Of a DNA stretch of 64,000 bases, positions 12,725-24,055 are shown piece by piece. Under the pieces are notes generated by a model. It was not told the DNA's origin. It did not search any database and saw only the letters and a program-made list of their open reading frames with translations. The translations under genes and the position numbers were made by a program. The stretch comes from Ursus arctos (lineage: Eukaryota > Chordata > Mammalia > Carnivora > Ursidae): contig NW_026622874.1 in assembly GCF_023065955.2 (NCBI RefSeq), positions 23,865,772 to 23,929,771 on the forward strand. Direction: 5' to 3'. Position 1 is the first letter of the stretch. Each line of letters starts with the position of its first letter.

Positions 12725-12965
12725 GTCCCTAGATTGCATCGTATCTAAGAGCATAGGCCATGGTGGGGGTCACACAGATCTTGGTTTAAATCCAGGCTGC
12801 GGAACTTACCAGCAGTGTGACTGTGGGTGATTTATGGAGACTTTCTGATTCTCAGTTTTCTGATCTATAAGTGGGTGTAATAAACATCTACCTCAAAGGA
12901 TTATTTGGGAGAATTAAATAATGTGTATTCTGTTTTTAGAGCAATTTTTGGTGCATATGAAGTTA
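12725..12965 (+). repeat. MIR, sense
   Basis: Nearly full-length. Shows TAAGAGCATAGGCCATGG, TTGGTTTAAATCCAGGCTG, CTTACCAGCAGTGTGACTG, CTCAGTTTTCTGATCTATAA and CTACCTCAAAGGATTATTTG in consensus order. Confidence 0.85.
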
Positions 12966-13139
12966 CCTTTTAGCCATTATCATTTTATTTCACTGTGGCA
13001 AACCCTAATATTCCCAGTCTACAACCAACCACCCACTTCCTTGCAAAGGAGACCACAATTCTCTGTAGCTCTCAAGTAACCACAATACGCGACAGTCTTG
13101 ACCCTCTCCTCCTCCCTGGTAGGTAGATCATGATTGGTC

Positions 13140-13535
13140 TAAGTCAGAAGTTCTCAAAATGTGGTCAGGGGATAAGAAGTATCAACATCACCTGGGGACT
13201 TGTTAAAAATCACACGTTCAGGGGACGCCTGGGTGACTCAGCTGGTGAAGCATCTGCCTTTGGGTCAGGTCATGATCCCAGGGTCCTGGGATTGAGCCCC
13301 GTGGTAGGCTCCCTGCTCAGCGGGGAGTCTGTGTCTCCCTCTCCTCTGCACCTCCCCCGACTCTTTCTCTCTCAAATAAATAAATAAAATCTTAAAAAAC
13401 AAAACAAAACACGCGTGTTCAGTTTCCACCCAAAGTCTACTGAATCGAAAGCTCTGGGAGTAGAGCCCAGCAACCTGTGTTTTCACAAACCCTCTAGATG
13501 ACTCTGTTCATGTTTAAAAACCACTGATCTAAAGC
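13140..13535 (+). repeat. MER5A DNA transposon, split by a SINE
   Basis: Left part 13140-13220 (TTCTCAAAATGTGGTC, ACATCACCTGGGGACTTG) and right part 13422-13535 (CTACTGAATCGAAAGC, CAACCTGTGTTTTCACAAACC, AAAACCACTGATC) make one MER5A copy. The interruption is the SINEC at 13221-13408. Confidence 0.75.
13221..13408 (+). mobile_element. SINEC inserted into MER5A
   Basis: Head GGGGACGCCTGGGTGACTCAG, B-box-like GGGATTGAGCCCC, body CCCGACTCTTTCTCTC, tail AAATAAATAAATAAAATC. The flanking duplication is imperfect (CACACGTTCA at 13211-13220, CACGCGTGTTCA at 13410-13421), which fits an older copy. Confidence 0.92.
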
Positions 13536-13549
13536 AATCATGATAATCT

Positions 13550-13925
13550 TATTTCCCTTTCCAATAATTGGGTTAAGCATGGCCATATGACCCAGTCTTG
13601 GTCTATAGGACCTGAGAAGGAGTCAGCTGGGGAGGGGAAGTGTGCTGAAGTTTTCTTTGTGCATTTAAAGAGGTGCATTCTTCTGTGCAGGATGCTATTT
13701 GTGGTGTATGGAACACCTGGAATTATTCTGGCCACTTTGAAACTGTGAGGAAGATGTTTCTTAAGAAAGGCAAAGCAGAATGGCAGGAAGAACTGGATCT
13801 TTGTCAGTGTTGCTGAGCTGCTGAATGAGCCAACCTCTGGACTTTCCCTTACGTGCTATAATAGAATTATTGATCTGTAAGCTACTTTTAGCTGGTTTTC
13901 TTACTTGCAGTTGAAAACAAACTGT
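13550..13925 (+). repeat. Possible old MaLR LTR (MLT1-like)
   Basis: Phrases such as CATGGCCATATGACCC, TTGGTCTATAGGACCTGAG, GCTGCTGAATGAGCCAACC and a TCTGTAAGCTAC-type 3' part resemble old MaLR LTRs. Too diverged for a firm family call. Confidence 0.35.
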
Positions 13926-14585
13926 CTGATATTCCCACACAGCAGTTGTCTCTGTAAACCAGCGCTCTCTGAAATGTGCAGAGATTATGGTGCACGGAAA
14001 ATGTGGGCTTTAATCACAGTCATTATTTATTTTAGTTTTCTTTAAAATTATTTATATTTATTTAGTTTTATTGGTGGTGGAGGGGCAAAGCATTCATTTT
14101 GTTTTTTTCATTACACTCTGAATGAGCCAAGAAGATGTCAGACAGCTCGATGAAGAGACACTTAGTTGTTCCCATGTGTCTAACGATCCGGATGTTTGGC
14201 TTCTGAAAATGAAAACATCGGGAGCATGAAGCAGTGTTTTCACTTTTCAGCTAGATTTTGGTATCGTCTTGAGACCGTTATTAGGAAGAGCCGGGAATAA
14301 AGGATTTATGCAAGAAATAGGATCACCCTAGAGCATCAGTGGCCAGGTATGCTGCCCGTACAGTAATTATGTCTTTCATGTTTTCAACCATTCAAAAAAA
14401 CTGAAATCTGCTATGTTCACGGTACTGTGTTATGGGGGGGTAGTTATGACATCATATGTAAATATTATTTCATAGACAGAAAGACAGTCTTTGTCTTCCA
14501 GGAGCACATAGTTCAGCGGACAGCAGCTGGTATAATGAAATAGATTGAGGTGGTAGAGATTAGCAAGGTGTTTGTGGGGGTGTGG
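13926..14585. other. Unique sequence
   Basis: No repeat or gene recognised. An AT-rich patch lies at 14020-14075. Confidence 0.45.
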
Positions 14586-15560
14586 AGAAGGGGAGCCCTC
14601 ATTCATTTCGTTATTCAACACATACTCATTGTTGTTTAATGACAAAGATGCTGTTTTAGGCTTTGGGGGTAGAGTGATAAGCATTACCAGCTCTGGTCTC
14701 TACTCTCATGAAACTTAGAGTCTAATGGGAAAGACATGAATGTAGAAACACAAACACACACTTATAAATTCAGATAATGTGATGAAAGGAAAGTACTCTG
14801 CTATCAGAGAGAGTAATTGGGGTGATGCAGTTTGCTTTGGGTGTTCAGGAGAGGACTGTCTGAGGATGTGACATTTAAGTGAAGACCTGAAGGGTGAGTG
14901 GGAGTGAACATGATTAAGTCTGGGGGAGGCAGGGGAGGAAAGGTTAGAAGCATCTTCCTACAGGAAGTAGCACTAGAGTGGAGTCTCAGAAGTCAAACTG
15001 GTGTGGTACAAAATGCCTCTATCTGTGCACATAGGGTAGACTGTAAGGACTATACCAAAATGCTAACAGGGTTTCATCTCTGGGTAATGGGATTTGTGTC
15101 TACTTTTAATTTTCTTATTTCTGTTTTTATTTACTGTATTTTTGGTATACTTTCTTGTAATAATAGTAATAATAATAAAGTTAATTTAAAAAGTAATCCT
15201 AAAGAGAAGGAGAGAAAAAAGGGTGTTTTCAAATAGGCAGTGATGGGGGTCAAGGTTTAGGTGTACGTGTCTATGGCCAGGCAGGGGTGGGGGCAGGTGG
15301 GTCGTATTGCCAGACAACAGCTTGCAATGTTTAAATAACTGCTCATTACTTGAATGTCTTCTTAGGACTACAGCATGGCAGTGGGGATGGAGGTGAGAGA
15401 TGGAACAGGAAAGTAGGCAAGAGGTCAGGTCAGGAAGGACCTTTGTGGTCAGGAAGAGTTTCAAGTCCATATGGAGTAGGGTGATCAGATCTGTATTTTA
15501 GAGACACACCCCTGGTGATGGTGGAGAGATTATGTGGGACAATGGCAGTCAGCAGGGTGA
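14586..15560 (-). repeat. L2, antisense, interrupted
   Basis: Antisense L2 3' UTR: CATTCATTTCGTTATTCAAC at the start, ATGAAACTTAGAGTCTAATGG, then TGACATTTAAGTGAAGACCTG, and after an interruption AGGAAGGACCTTTGTGGTCAGG. Interrupted at about 15005-15190 by an unrelated L1-like 3' end. Confidence 0.7.
15005..15190 (+). repeat. L1-type 3' end inside L2
   Basis: CATCTCTGGGTAATGGGATTT, CTTTTAATTTTCTTATTTC and CTGTATTTTTGGTATAC followed by a short AAT-repeat tail resemble an old L1 3' terminus. Flanked on both sides by antisense L2 sequence. Confidence 0.45.
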
Positions 15561-15760
15561 GCAAGACAGGGCAGGGCCAGGGAATGGTTTTTTTTTTGTT
15601 TTTGTTTTGTTTTTTTAAAGTGGTACATTCAACAGAGTGACCTCAGCTGCTCTTCATGGCTTATTGGTAAATTTGGCAATTCTTATTTGTATGGACCAAC
15701 GTGGCCAAGTTGAGTGATTAAAACATTAGCTTCAAATGATTAATTTAGGACCAGTCTGAT

Positions 15761-15962
15761 GGGGTGCCTGGGTGGCTCAGGTTAAACGTCCAACTCTTGA
15801 TTTTGGCTCAGGTCATGATCTGAGGGTCGTGAGATCGAGCCCTATGTCTAGCTCCCCGCTCAGTGGGGAGTCTGCTTCTCTCCTTCTCCCTCTCCCTTTG
15901 CCCCTCTCCCTGCTCTTTCTCAAATAAATAAATAAATCTTAAAAAAAAAAAAAAAAAAAAAA
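15761..15962 (+). mobile_element. SINEC, older subfamily, sense
   Basis: Head GGGGTGCCTGGGTGGCTCAGG, internal CAACTCTTGATTTTGGCTC typical of older Can-SINEs, B-box-like GAGATCGAGCCC, tail with AATAAATAAATAAATC and poly(A). A 12-bp target-site duplication, GACCAGTCTGAT, lies at 15749-15760 and 15963-15974. Confidence 0.95.
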
Positions 15963-15974
15963 GACCAGTCTGAT

Positions 15975-16797
15975 ACCAAACAACTGGGCGGGTACATTTT
16001 TTTTTTTTTTTTAATGTCTCAGTTGCGTAGTTCCGTGTAGTACAGCCTCACTGTCTCCTTATCGTGGTCGTCACCATTTGTCCTGTGTGGGTCTTAGGAG
16101 GGTCAAGACCACCTTTCCTTTTCCTACCTTAGTGAGAGATCAGAACCAGGTTGTGTCTGTAGAATGATTGATTTCCTCACACACAAAAACCACGGAAGTA
16201 TAAACAGTCATTATTATTTTCGCTGATGCCAACTTTTTGTGCAGGTTTTAATTTTGTCTTCATTTCAACCAAATCTGAGGTCTCCATGACTACAATAGAA
16301 GAACAGAAGGGAAAAGAATACTTCTGTCTCAGAACATCCTAAATGGCATTGTTTATTGTAAAATGTGGATATTTGAAAGGACGCCCACATTTTTAAAAGG
16401 TGTTAATGCTGTTCATATGGTGTTCTAAGCCAGGGACCCATTTTTATGTTCTAGTGTGGGTGATATGTGAACACATTGGGCAGATATATCAATAAAGACT
16501 CTAGAAACAGACTAGAGGTTTCATGATAGAATTCAGATGCAGCAAGATATGTTTATTTACTTAGCTTCTAGGGCAGGGTCTGGGCTCTCTGGGACCTGGG
16601 TAATAAGGTCAAGTATGGCCATAGATTGAGGTCCAAGTGGTTGTATGAGTTTAAATTCTGAACACCTGAGAAAAAACTCCAGGAAAAACTGTCATGTTTT
16701 CATGCATCCTTCATGGGTGTATGGCTAGCCTTCCCAGCATGTTTAGAACATGACGATAAGTCAGCACCTTCTTTTCAAGAGGCAATGAGTGTGTTAG
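15975..16797. other. Unique sequence
   Basis: Starts with a T tract near 15999-16012. No repeat family or gene identified. Confidence 0.45.
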
Positions 16798-16811
16798 AGG
16801 CTTTGCAGTTA

Positions 16812-17240
16812 ATGGAAGAAATCAGAGAGGGAGACAAACCATGAGAGACTCTGGACTCCAGGAACCAAACTGAGGGTTACAGAAGGGAGGGGGCTGGGGA
16901 GCTGGGGTAACTGGGTGATGGGTATTAAGGGCACGTGTGGTGATGAGCACTGGGTGTTATACGCAACTACTGAATCATTGAACACTACACCAAAAACTAG
17001 TGATGTACTATATGCTGACTAACTGAACATAATAATAATAAAAAAGAGGTTCTTTAATTTGAATATGAAATTAATATTTTGATAGAGACTATATTTTAAA
17101 TACTGAAAGGAATCAGAAGTCTGGGGGATTTTTCTTCAAAGGACAGAGGAAGAAAGATTTGCAAGTATTGTTAGATGATGTGGTTAATGAAAAAAATAAA
17201 GAATTTTCTCATTGAGACCATTCCTGGGGGGAAAAAAAAA
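16812..17240 (+). mobile_element. LINE-1 3' end with 3' transduction, sense
   Basis: A 5'-truncated L1 3' UTR (16812-17046; ACAAACCATGAGAGACTC, GATGAGCACTGGGTGTTATACGC, AAAACTAGTGATGTACTATATG) reaches its own AATAAA at 17037-17042 but has no poly(A) there. It continues into about 185 bp of non-L1 sequence, then a second AATAAA at 17195-17200 and a poly(A) ending at 17240. The whole unit is bounded by a perfect 14-bp target-site duplication, AGGCTTTGCAGTTA, at 16798-16811 and 17241-17254, so both parts arrived in one insertion. It interrupts a MIR. Confidence 0.9.
17047..17231 (+). other. Transduced 3' flank carried by the L1
   Basis: Lies between the L1's bypassed poly(A) signal and the terminal poly(A), inside the target-site duplications. 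It is not L1 sequence that I recognise. It should be unique DNA copied from immediately downstream of the source L1 elsewhere in the genome. The hexamer at 17195-17200 is about 30 bp before the tail. Confidence 0.8.
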
Positions 17241-17445
17241 AGGCTTTGCAGTTAGATCTGATTCCTAGCTAAGCCACTTATCTGTGTGACTTGGACAAGT
17301 CCTTTGACATCTAGGCTTAGATTTCTTTACCTGTTAAATGGGAGTAACAAAGCCCACTTTCAGGATTATTGTACAGAAATAAGATAATATTTATAAAGTC
17401 CCTGGCATTTAAGAAAGTCTGTAATTGTTGCTCTTACTGTTGTTA
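17241..17445 (+). repeat. MIR, sense, interrupted by L1
   Basis: TGATTCCTAGCTAAGCCACTT, CTGTGTGACTTGGACAAGTCC and TTTACCTGTTAAATGGGAG follow MIR consensus order. Its 5' edge (about 16790-16811) lies left of the L1 insertion. Confidence 0.8.
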
Positions 17446-17494
17446 TTATGTGCACTTTTAAGCTGCAGAGAGCTATGCATGCAGCTACTCAAGA

Positions 17495-17626
17495 AATTTT
17501 TTTTTAAGTAGGCTCCATGCAAGGCTCCAAGCCCCAGCGTGGGGCTTGAACTCAGAACCCTGAGATCAAGACCTGAGCTGAGATCAAGAGTCAGATGCTT
17601 AACTGACTGAGCCACCTAGGCGCCCT
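17495..17626 (-). mobile_element. SINEC, old short subfamily, antisense
   Basis: T tract, then GTAGGCTCCATGC, CGTGGGGCTTGAACTC, CTGAGATCAAGACCTGAGC, CTGAGCCACCTAGGCGCCC. An approximate target-site duplication, GCTACTCAAGAA / GCTACTTAAGAA, occurs at 17484-17494 and 17627-17637. This is the head-only, older Can-SINE type lacking the long CT-rich body. Confidence 0.9.
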
Positions 17627-17639
17627 GCTACTTAAGAAT

Positions 17640-18789
17640 TTTTATTTCTAAACGTAACACAAGTGTGAAGCGCCAGGGTGATGGAAAGCCAAGGAGGAAA
17701 GTGGGGCCTGACATGGTGGGAAGCCGGAGTGAGGGTTTCCTGGTGCTCAAGGAGCTGAGATCCCAGGCTGTGTGCAGCATCCGAGAATTTGGGCAACTTA
17801 GGCAATCTAAGCCAGCACGTTCTGACTGTCAGTGCAGATGCCAAGTGCTTGGCAAACAGGGGCGTTAGGATGATGCCTGCCTGCGGCCACATCACTAAGT
17901 TGGGTGGTCCAAAGCTGACGGTGGGGCGAATACTGGTTGCCCCCAGTCCACTGAGTAGCTGTCTTGATATTTGTCACTGGTGTGTGTCCCCAGCCACTTC
18001 TCAGTCCTCCTTTCCTTCCTCCTGGGTCTTGTCCTAGTCAGGTGTTCTGCTTCCTGTCAGGTACCCAGTCTGTGTCCTATTTTGGTTCTCCGCTTAAAGA
18101 GAGCAAACCTTTGCAAAGGTATTTGCTGACAAGGTGGGACCTGTGTTATTTGGAAAAGAACTCTCAGAAACTGGAAGAATTACATTTTAATGGCAGAACG
18201 ATAGGCAACAGGTTGACGTTTGAGGTCTGGGGGCTCTGTCTAGCATTTGCGGTTAGAATATGTCATGATGCCGTGGCCACAATTTGGCTCAGAAGGCCAC
18301 TAGTTGCCAGAAGTAGTGTTTTTAACTCTTACCAGGAGGAGGGAAATAATCAGGGCAGGGAGGTACTGGCTCATCACTGTTCACTCGCAGCCTGATGCAT
18401 TTTGGGCTGACAGTGACTTTAATTGCAGAGCAAGGTGCTCGTGTGATGTACTCCGGGTGCCTCACCCATCTGCTCAAGTCAGGAATCCCACGCAAGGGGG
18501 TGTCATGTAAGGGGGTGTTCCCTCTGACTTCCTGATGCCTGTTGCCTGCACTGCTAGGAAGGTGCTGGGGAGACATGCCAGGGAAGGGGGCAAAAAGTAC
18601 TCTAGAAACGTAGAAAATGCTACAGTGGGAGATTCTTCTCAGGGACTGCTGATTTCTAGGACGGTGTGGAAATAATATTACTACTACCTGCCTTTTTTAG
18701 ATCACTTTCTGGTTTCAGGCTCTGTGTTGAACACTTTTCATGATGTGTCAAACACCTGTTGTTTGTGCTTTTCCTACATCCCTCCTCAT
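17640..18789. other. Unique sequence, moderate GC
   Basis: Overlapping frames at 17964-18395 (143 codons) and on the opposite strand show no domain. No repeat recognised and no convincing exon boundaries. Confidence 0.5.
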
Positions 18790-19699
18790 CTTCTGGTAAT
18801 ACCACCTGGATTTTTCTCTTGGGACTCACCCATCCCCCAGTGTATGTGATCTTTGGGGACCTGCTTTATTCACCTCCTCTTCACCCCATTGGTGATGGTT
18901 ATAGGGATGGCCAGATACATGTCACTTGACCCTGGACAGATGGGATTGACAGAAGTTTCTTAGTCATATACACTCAGTGGAGTGGAGGAGACTGATGTCA
19001 CACAGAGCCACATGCAGATTGCACTTGGGAGTAGAATAGACCAGCAGGGGCTGTGGGAGGCAGACTTCATGGTACCAAGAAGATAGGGTGGCCCTTGGTT
19101 CTCACATGAGGATGTGATTGGGTTGTTTGAATAATTCCATGAGTTGGCAGGGAACTGAGACCAACTACTCAGGGATAAACAGGAATTACATGATACAGCC
19201 TCTGTTTGATACAAAGGGTCGTTTAGCTAGGAGACCTTATTTGCAGGAATGCAGGAGGAGACTCCTGGACTGAATTTGTGGTTAGGCCACTTGAGGTCCT
19301 CACTGTTTTCTCCAGATGTCAAGGCACACGTAATATTGGATCTTAATTTTAGGCCTTATACCACATCTGTGAATCCAAGGTCTGTGCCCTCCTCTGGTAA
19401 CGAGGATGGGTATGTGACCAATTCTGGACCAATCAGGGTCTCTCTCTCGGTAATATGAAACTTGAGTTCAATGAAACAAGGTGGGAAAAATGAGTAGAGT
19501 CGATTTGTCCAGCTAGGGCTGCCCTGGGGAAATTGTTCATTTCTGGAACCAAGCATCTTGGTGTTTCCCTGGACTGTGCTTTTTCTGGGACCTGAGCATT
19601 CCAGTTTTTGCTCTTGAGTGTGGGAGTTGTGTCTTTGGTTAAGTTGTCCAGAGTTGAATTCTGTTGCTTGCAACCAAGAACTGTAGTGTTTCACATTTA
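18790..19699. other. Possibly ancient repeat, otherwise unannotated
   Basis: Two phrases of the same type, GGCCAGATACATGTCACTTG near 18910 and GGGTATGTGACCAATTC near 19408, resemble wording seen in old mammalian repeats, but I cannot name a family. The 117-codon minus frame at 19356-19709 has no domain. Confidence 0.3.
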
Positions 19700-19830
19700 T
19701 TTGACACACTAGCCCTAAAGGATAGTGGTTTTTATTATCCCTGTTTTAAAGATGAAGAAATTGAAGCAAAGAGATTGTTAGGATTTCCTGAGTTCACAAA
19801 GCAAGTAAAGGGCAGTAGTGAGATTTGAAA
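19700..19830 (-). repeat. MIR, antisense
   Basis: TTTATTATCCCTGTTTTAAA, GATGAAGAAATTGAAGCAAAG and GAGTTCACAAAGCAAGTAAAG follow the antisense MIR core. Confidence 0.7.
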
Positions 19831-21334
19831 AAAAAAGACAAATTAACTTGACAATAGTTTGCAAATTATTATGTTCTTCTTCAAGACAGAGAATAGAGAT
19901 AGCTTGTCAGAACTAAAATTCCAACCAGATAGAGGAGTGCCAATGAGATACAGTGTCATTCAGTGGCAATGCCTGGTACCCACCCCCTCGCCACCCATGG
20001 TAGGTGCCCATCCAGCCTTTGGCCCTACAGTTCACCAAGAGCTGAGGAAGCTCAGGCCCTGGGTTCTAAAGGCAATTAGGTGTGAAGCGCCATACTGATG
20101 TGGAGACCATAATCAGACCATAAAAGAGAAAAGTCATCCTTTCAAATGGCTCTGATGAGTTTGAACCAAGCATATCGTGGCCTGAGTAGGAAGACCGTGT
20201 GTGTGCACAGCTCAGAGATTCTTGTGTCTTTTCCCTCAGTAAGCACGCATGCCTGGCCTTCGGTGAGCAAAGAGAGATGGACTGAAGAGACCAACATTGG
20301 TCAGAGTGTAAATGATGAGACCCCAGGTTTTCCCACCAAGATATAAGACCCATAAAATGGAGATTTTACAAGAGAGGTGTACTATGTCCTATTAAGGATT
20401 TAAAAAACCACACACACATAACCCCACACATACATAAAAGCACATTTGCTAAAGTAGGAGGAAAATGAGGAAAAGGAAGAGCCACTAAAACCAAAGAAAG
20501 AAATTAGGCGAAGGTATGTGGAAAATGAGAAAAGGCATTTTGGTTAAGTCACTCTTTCTAGGTCAAAGGATGTTGGCTGTCCCAGCATTCCACATAGGTG
20601 ATTCTTTCCTTCCCCTGTCCTCTGCCTGTGGAGAGCTGCTGAGGGGAGCTGTGTGTCAGTGAGCACATGTTGGGGCAGCAGTGTCTCCTTGGCTATTCAT
20701 TCAGAGGTCACCACCTGAGGCCTGTGGTCAGACAGGAAGTGGTTTCCTGCTGACACACGGCTCGAGAGCTTGTGGTGGCCCTGAGCCCTGCTCTGCACTG
20801 AGGCCCAAACTTACTCCCCAGACTTTGCAGTCAGTGGTTCTCAGCAGGGTCCAGGAGCCTCAGTGCAGAAGGACACAATCAGCCTCTGTCTGGAGCCAGC
20901 CTGGTGGCAGGAGAGATGGAGCCGTGTTAAGACACGCAGAGCTAAAATTATCCTGCCCTTATTTCTGCAGCTGAAAGACACATGCTGTGAAAGTCATGGG
21001 TATTATGCTGTCAGTCCATTGATGACTTCAAAACCCCTTGTCTGAGCCATGATTTCATCTCAGGGGTGGGGAGCCCAGGCACGCCTCCGTAGAGAGGGCT
21101 GCTTTTCAGCACAGGGCTGACAGTGGCTGTGAGCCAGGTCCTGTCTCTCCTTCATGCATCTCCTTGAAGGACATATAGGGCCCAAGCCAGGCTTTCCTCT
21201 CCTCTACAACCTGGGAGGTACTATGAGCAAAAATTCTTTTGCCAGGTCACATTGTGAAGGGATGAGGTCACTGAGTGGAAGACACACAGAAGGAAGGAGA
21301 TTTCCTGGTTGACTCTTCACTAACCAGCACTTCT
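19831..21334. other. Unique sequence, no gene seen
   Basis: Includes a CA-rich patch at 20407-20440. Frames at 20066-20353 and 20681-20974 lack domains. Nothing assigned. Confidence 0.5.
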
Positions 21335-21560
21335 TCCCAAGAGTTGCTGCTGCCTTGGTTCACTTCCAGCTGCACAACTTACAAGCTATGTGACCTTGGC
21401 TTAGCCTCTCTCAGCCTCATTGTTATCATTGTGCAATGATAAACTTACCTCACACATTGTTGTGATGATCATAAGGAATGATCCACATAAAAAAATGTAG
21501 CACCCTGCTGGCGTAGAGCAAGTATCTAACACCTGCTACGTATTGATGGTGATGACCAGA
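21335..21560 (+). repeat. MIR, sense
   Basis: CAACTTACAAGCTATGTGACC, CTTAGCCTCTCTCAGCCTC, CTTACCTCACACATTGTTG and a 3' part with AGAGCAAGTATCTAACACC. Confidence 0.8.
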
Positions 21561-23640
21561 TGTCTTAGGTGCCTCTGCCCCTTGAACTTTCTCTGGCCAC
21601 AGCATGGAGCTCATCTGGTCCCAAGTTAGGGGGTTATTGGAATGATTATCCTGATGGCAAGTGGAGGTATTTCAAATACTGAAATCAAATTCTTGATGCT
21701 TCTGGGCACACCCTACCCTGCTTCATACTTGGATTTGGACTTCTAGGTTCAAATTTCTTACATTCTTAGAAAGCTGGACTTCTAGATTCAAAGCCAGGCT
21801 CAAATGGCCAATGTTCACAGTTGCTCCAGTGTTCTTAGTGGGCAGGAGGCCATGTTCCTCAGCTGGACTGGTTCCGAGCAAAGCAAAGTAGAAAGACTGT
21901 CTTTGCCTCTCCAGCCACCTTCCTCAAGGCCCCGTTTACGATAGTGGTATCTTCCAAGGCATGTGGGGTCTTCTTGATCTTGTCTAGTTCCTATCAATAC
22001 CTTATTTTAGAAAACGATCTGAAACAAATTCACACTGAGATGTAAGTGACTGAATTGTTACTTCTCCGGGGAATTTGGGTTTTCATATAAAATAATATCC
22101 TCCTTGGATATTTCAAGAGTAGGGAAGGCATTCTGGGGACATCAGGTCTTCCTACTTCGGTGGTTAATTACCTGCTTTATCTCCGTCTTCAGATCTCTCC
22201 TGTGTGGCTCAGCTTTTGTAGGTGGCATGGTTAGCACTGGTTGAATGGGAGAGCCAAATTATTATCCTGATCTATAGGATCTATTTCCAGAAAGTTTCCT
22301 GGAGATTCTGAGGCACTGAATTTCACCCTCTCACTCCCTGACTTGTTCCTAAAACTCTTCAGTTACAGGAGAAGCTATTAAAATCAATGGCTGCTTTTTC
22401 CTTGCTGAGTCAGGGGAATGAGAGGCATTTCTGGGAATTTGAATGTCTTCCAAGAACTGGAAATTGCTGACAGTTCTCCTATACACAGCCTTGTTTCAAG
22501 AGGAACCTCACCCTCCACATCCCTTGTCCTTTTATTTATGTTGTCGTTTGCTTGTACTTATACAAGTATTTACTCTTACTGTAGCATTGATTCAGTGAAT
22601 ATTATGGGATCATTTCTAAGGCTTTCTGCTTCATGCTCACCTATATTAATGCCGTATATTGTAGATAGAGTAGCGGTGATACAGAAGTAAGGATATCCGT
22701 AATGTATCTGTCATTTCATATAACAATAGTTACCTTCACTGTGTGTAAAAAACATTGTTAGACCTCTGAAATGGGATTTCATAGGTCCCTTGCAGTCAGG
22801 AGGCCAGGACTCATGTTGGCACCTGGCTTGCACGAACATCAATGGCCATGTGTATTGTGAACAATGATGCTAGAAATGTTGGCCCTTGGTAATCCTGGCT
22901 GGAGGTGCCTTTTGTGAATTCTTCATTCATTCCTTGCATGAGGACACTTTCTCTCGTCTCAGTCTACCAAGGTTATCTTGAGTCTGAGATTGGCTCCTGG
23001 AAATGGGGGCAGGAAGAGTGGATCTAGGATTCATACCTAACAAGAGACACGCACATAATCCACGTCACCAATTCCCTTTGGTGTAGTGGAAATAACAGAG
23101 AGGGAGTGGAAAGGAACCAGTTTTAGTGGGGAGAACCAGGGTGAAGGTTTAGTGCATGGTGCTGTATGTTTGTCCCACTTTCCATGTGGGTCCAAGACAG
23201 CCCTGCCCCCCTTACTTGCTTTTCCCAAATTGGCATGTTTTGCTTCTGTGGATGACTGAATTGGGGAGGGCTTCTGCCCTTTGAGGGAGTGTAACAGATT
23301 CCAGGCACACGGATATAAACCAGAGGGAAAGCTGTGGTGGGGCTTGCCAGGAAATTGTTAAACCAAGGACAATGTGAGACATCAAGTATTTGCTTCCTTA
23401 GTGATTAACTTGTCAGTAAATTCAGATGTGGAGTCTCAAGGGGAAACCTCTCTCAACCCATTATCGTGAACGCTCGTGTACTTTGGGAAGTGATTCCTGT
23501 GCTATTTCACATAAGCTGAGAAACTTGCATTTTATACAATCAGAGAAACATAGAAATCTGCAGTGTGGTTGCTAGAGGAATCACTATTTATCTGAGTCCC
23601 ACTAGACAAAGCCACCTGGGCCCTGTGGATATTTGGGTTG
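21561..23640. other. Long unique stretch, no gene seen
   Basis: About 2.1 kb without a recognised repeat. The 90-codon frame at 22418-22690 has hydrophobic runs but no known fold, start context or splice support. Nothing assigned. Confidence 0.5.
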
Positions 23641-23656
23641 AAAACAGTGCTTTTTA

Positions 23657-23839
23657 TGGGCACAGGAGTGACTTAGTCGGTTAAGCATCTGCCTTCAGCT
23701 CAGGTCAAGATCTCAGGCTCCTGGGATCCAGCCCCACCCCGGTGTCAGGCTCTCTTCTCAGCAGGGAGCCTGCTTCTCCCTCTGCCCCTCCCCCCATCTC
23801 TCTCTCTCTCTCAAATAAAGAAATAAAATCTTAAAAAAA
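23657..23839 (+). mobile_element. SINEC, sense
   Basis: Head GACTTAGTCGGTTAAGC, internal CTGCCTTCAGCTCAGG, CT-rich body, tail CAAATAAAGAAATAAAATC. A 16-bp target-site duplication with one mismatch, AAAACAGTGCTTTTTA, lies at 23641-23656 and 23840-23855. The extreme 5' head is diverged. Confidence 0.93.
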
Positions 23840-23939
23840 AAAACAGTGCTATTTAGGCTTATGTTTAAAGCTATAGTGAAATCTCAATTGTATAAATGTA
23901 AAGTCTTTATGTACTATTTTTAAGAAGGTGGCAAACTTG

Positions 23940-24055
23940 TTTAGGGCAGAGACTGTATCTCATCCCGACTGTGTATTTCCTGCAAAACCAAGTGCCATGC
24001 TATCCCATTTGTTGCTGTTCAATAAATATTTGTTAAGTGAATGATGCAACTTGGA
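23940..24055 (+). repeat. L2 3' end, sense
   Basis: GGGCAGAGACTGTATCTC, then a TGTATTTCCTGC part and TTCAATAAATATTTGTTAAGTG match the L2 3' terminal region. Confidence 0.7.
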
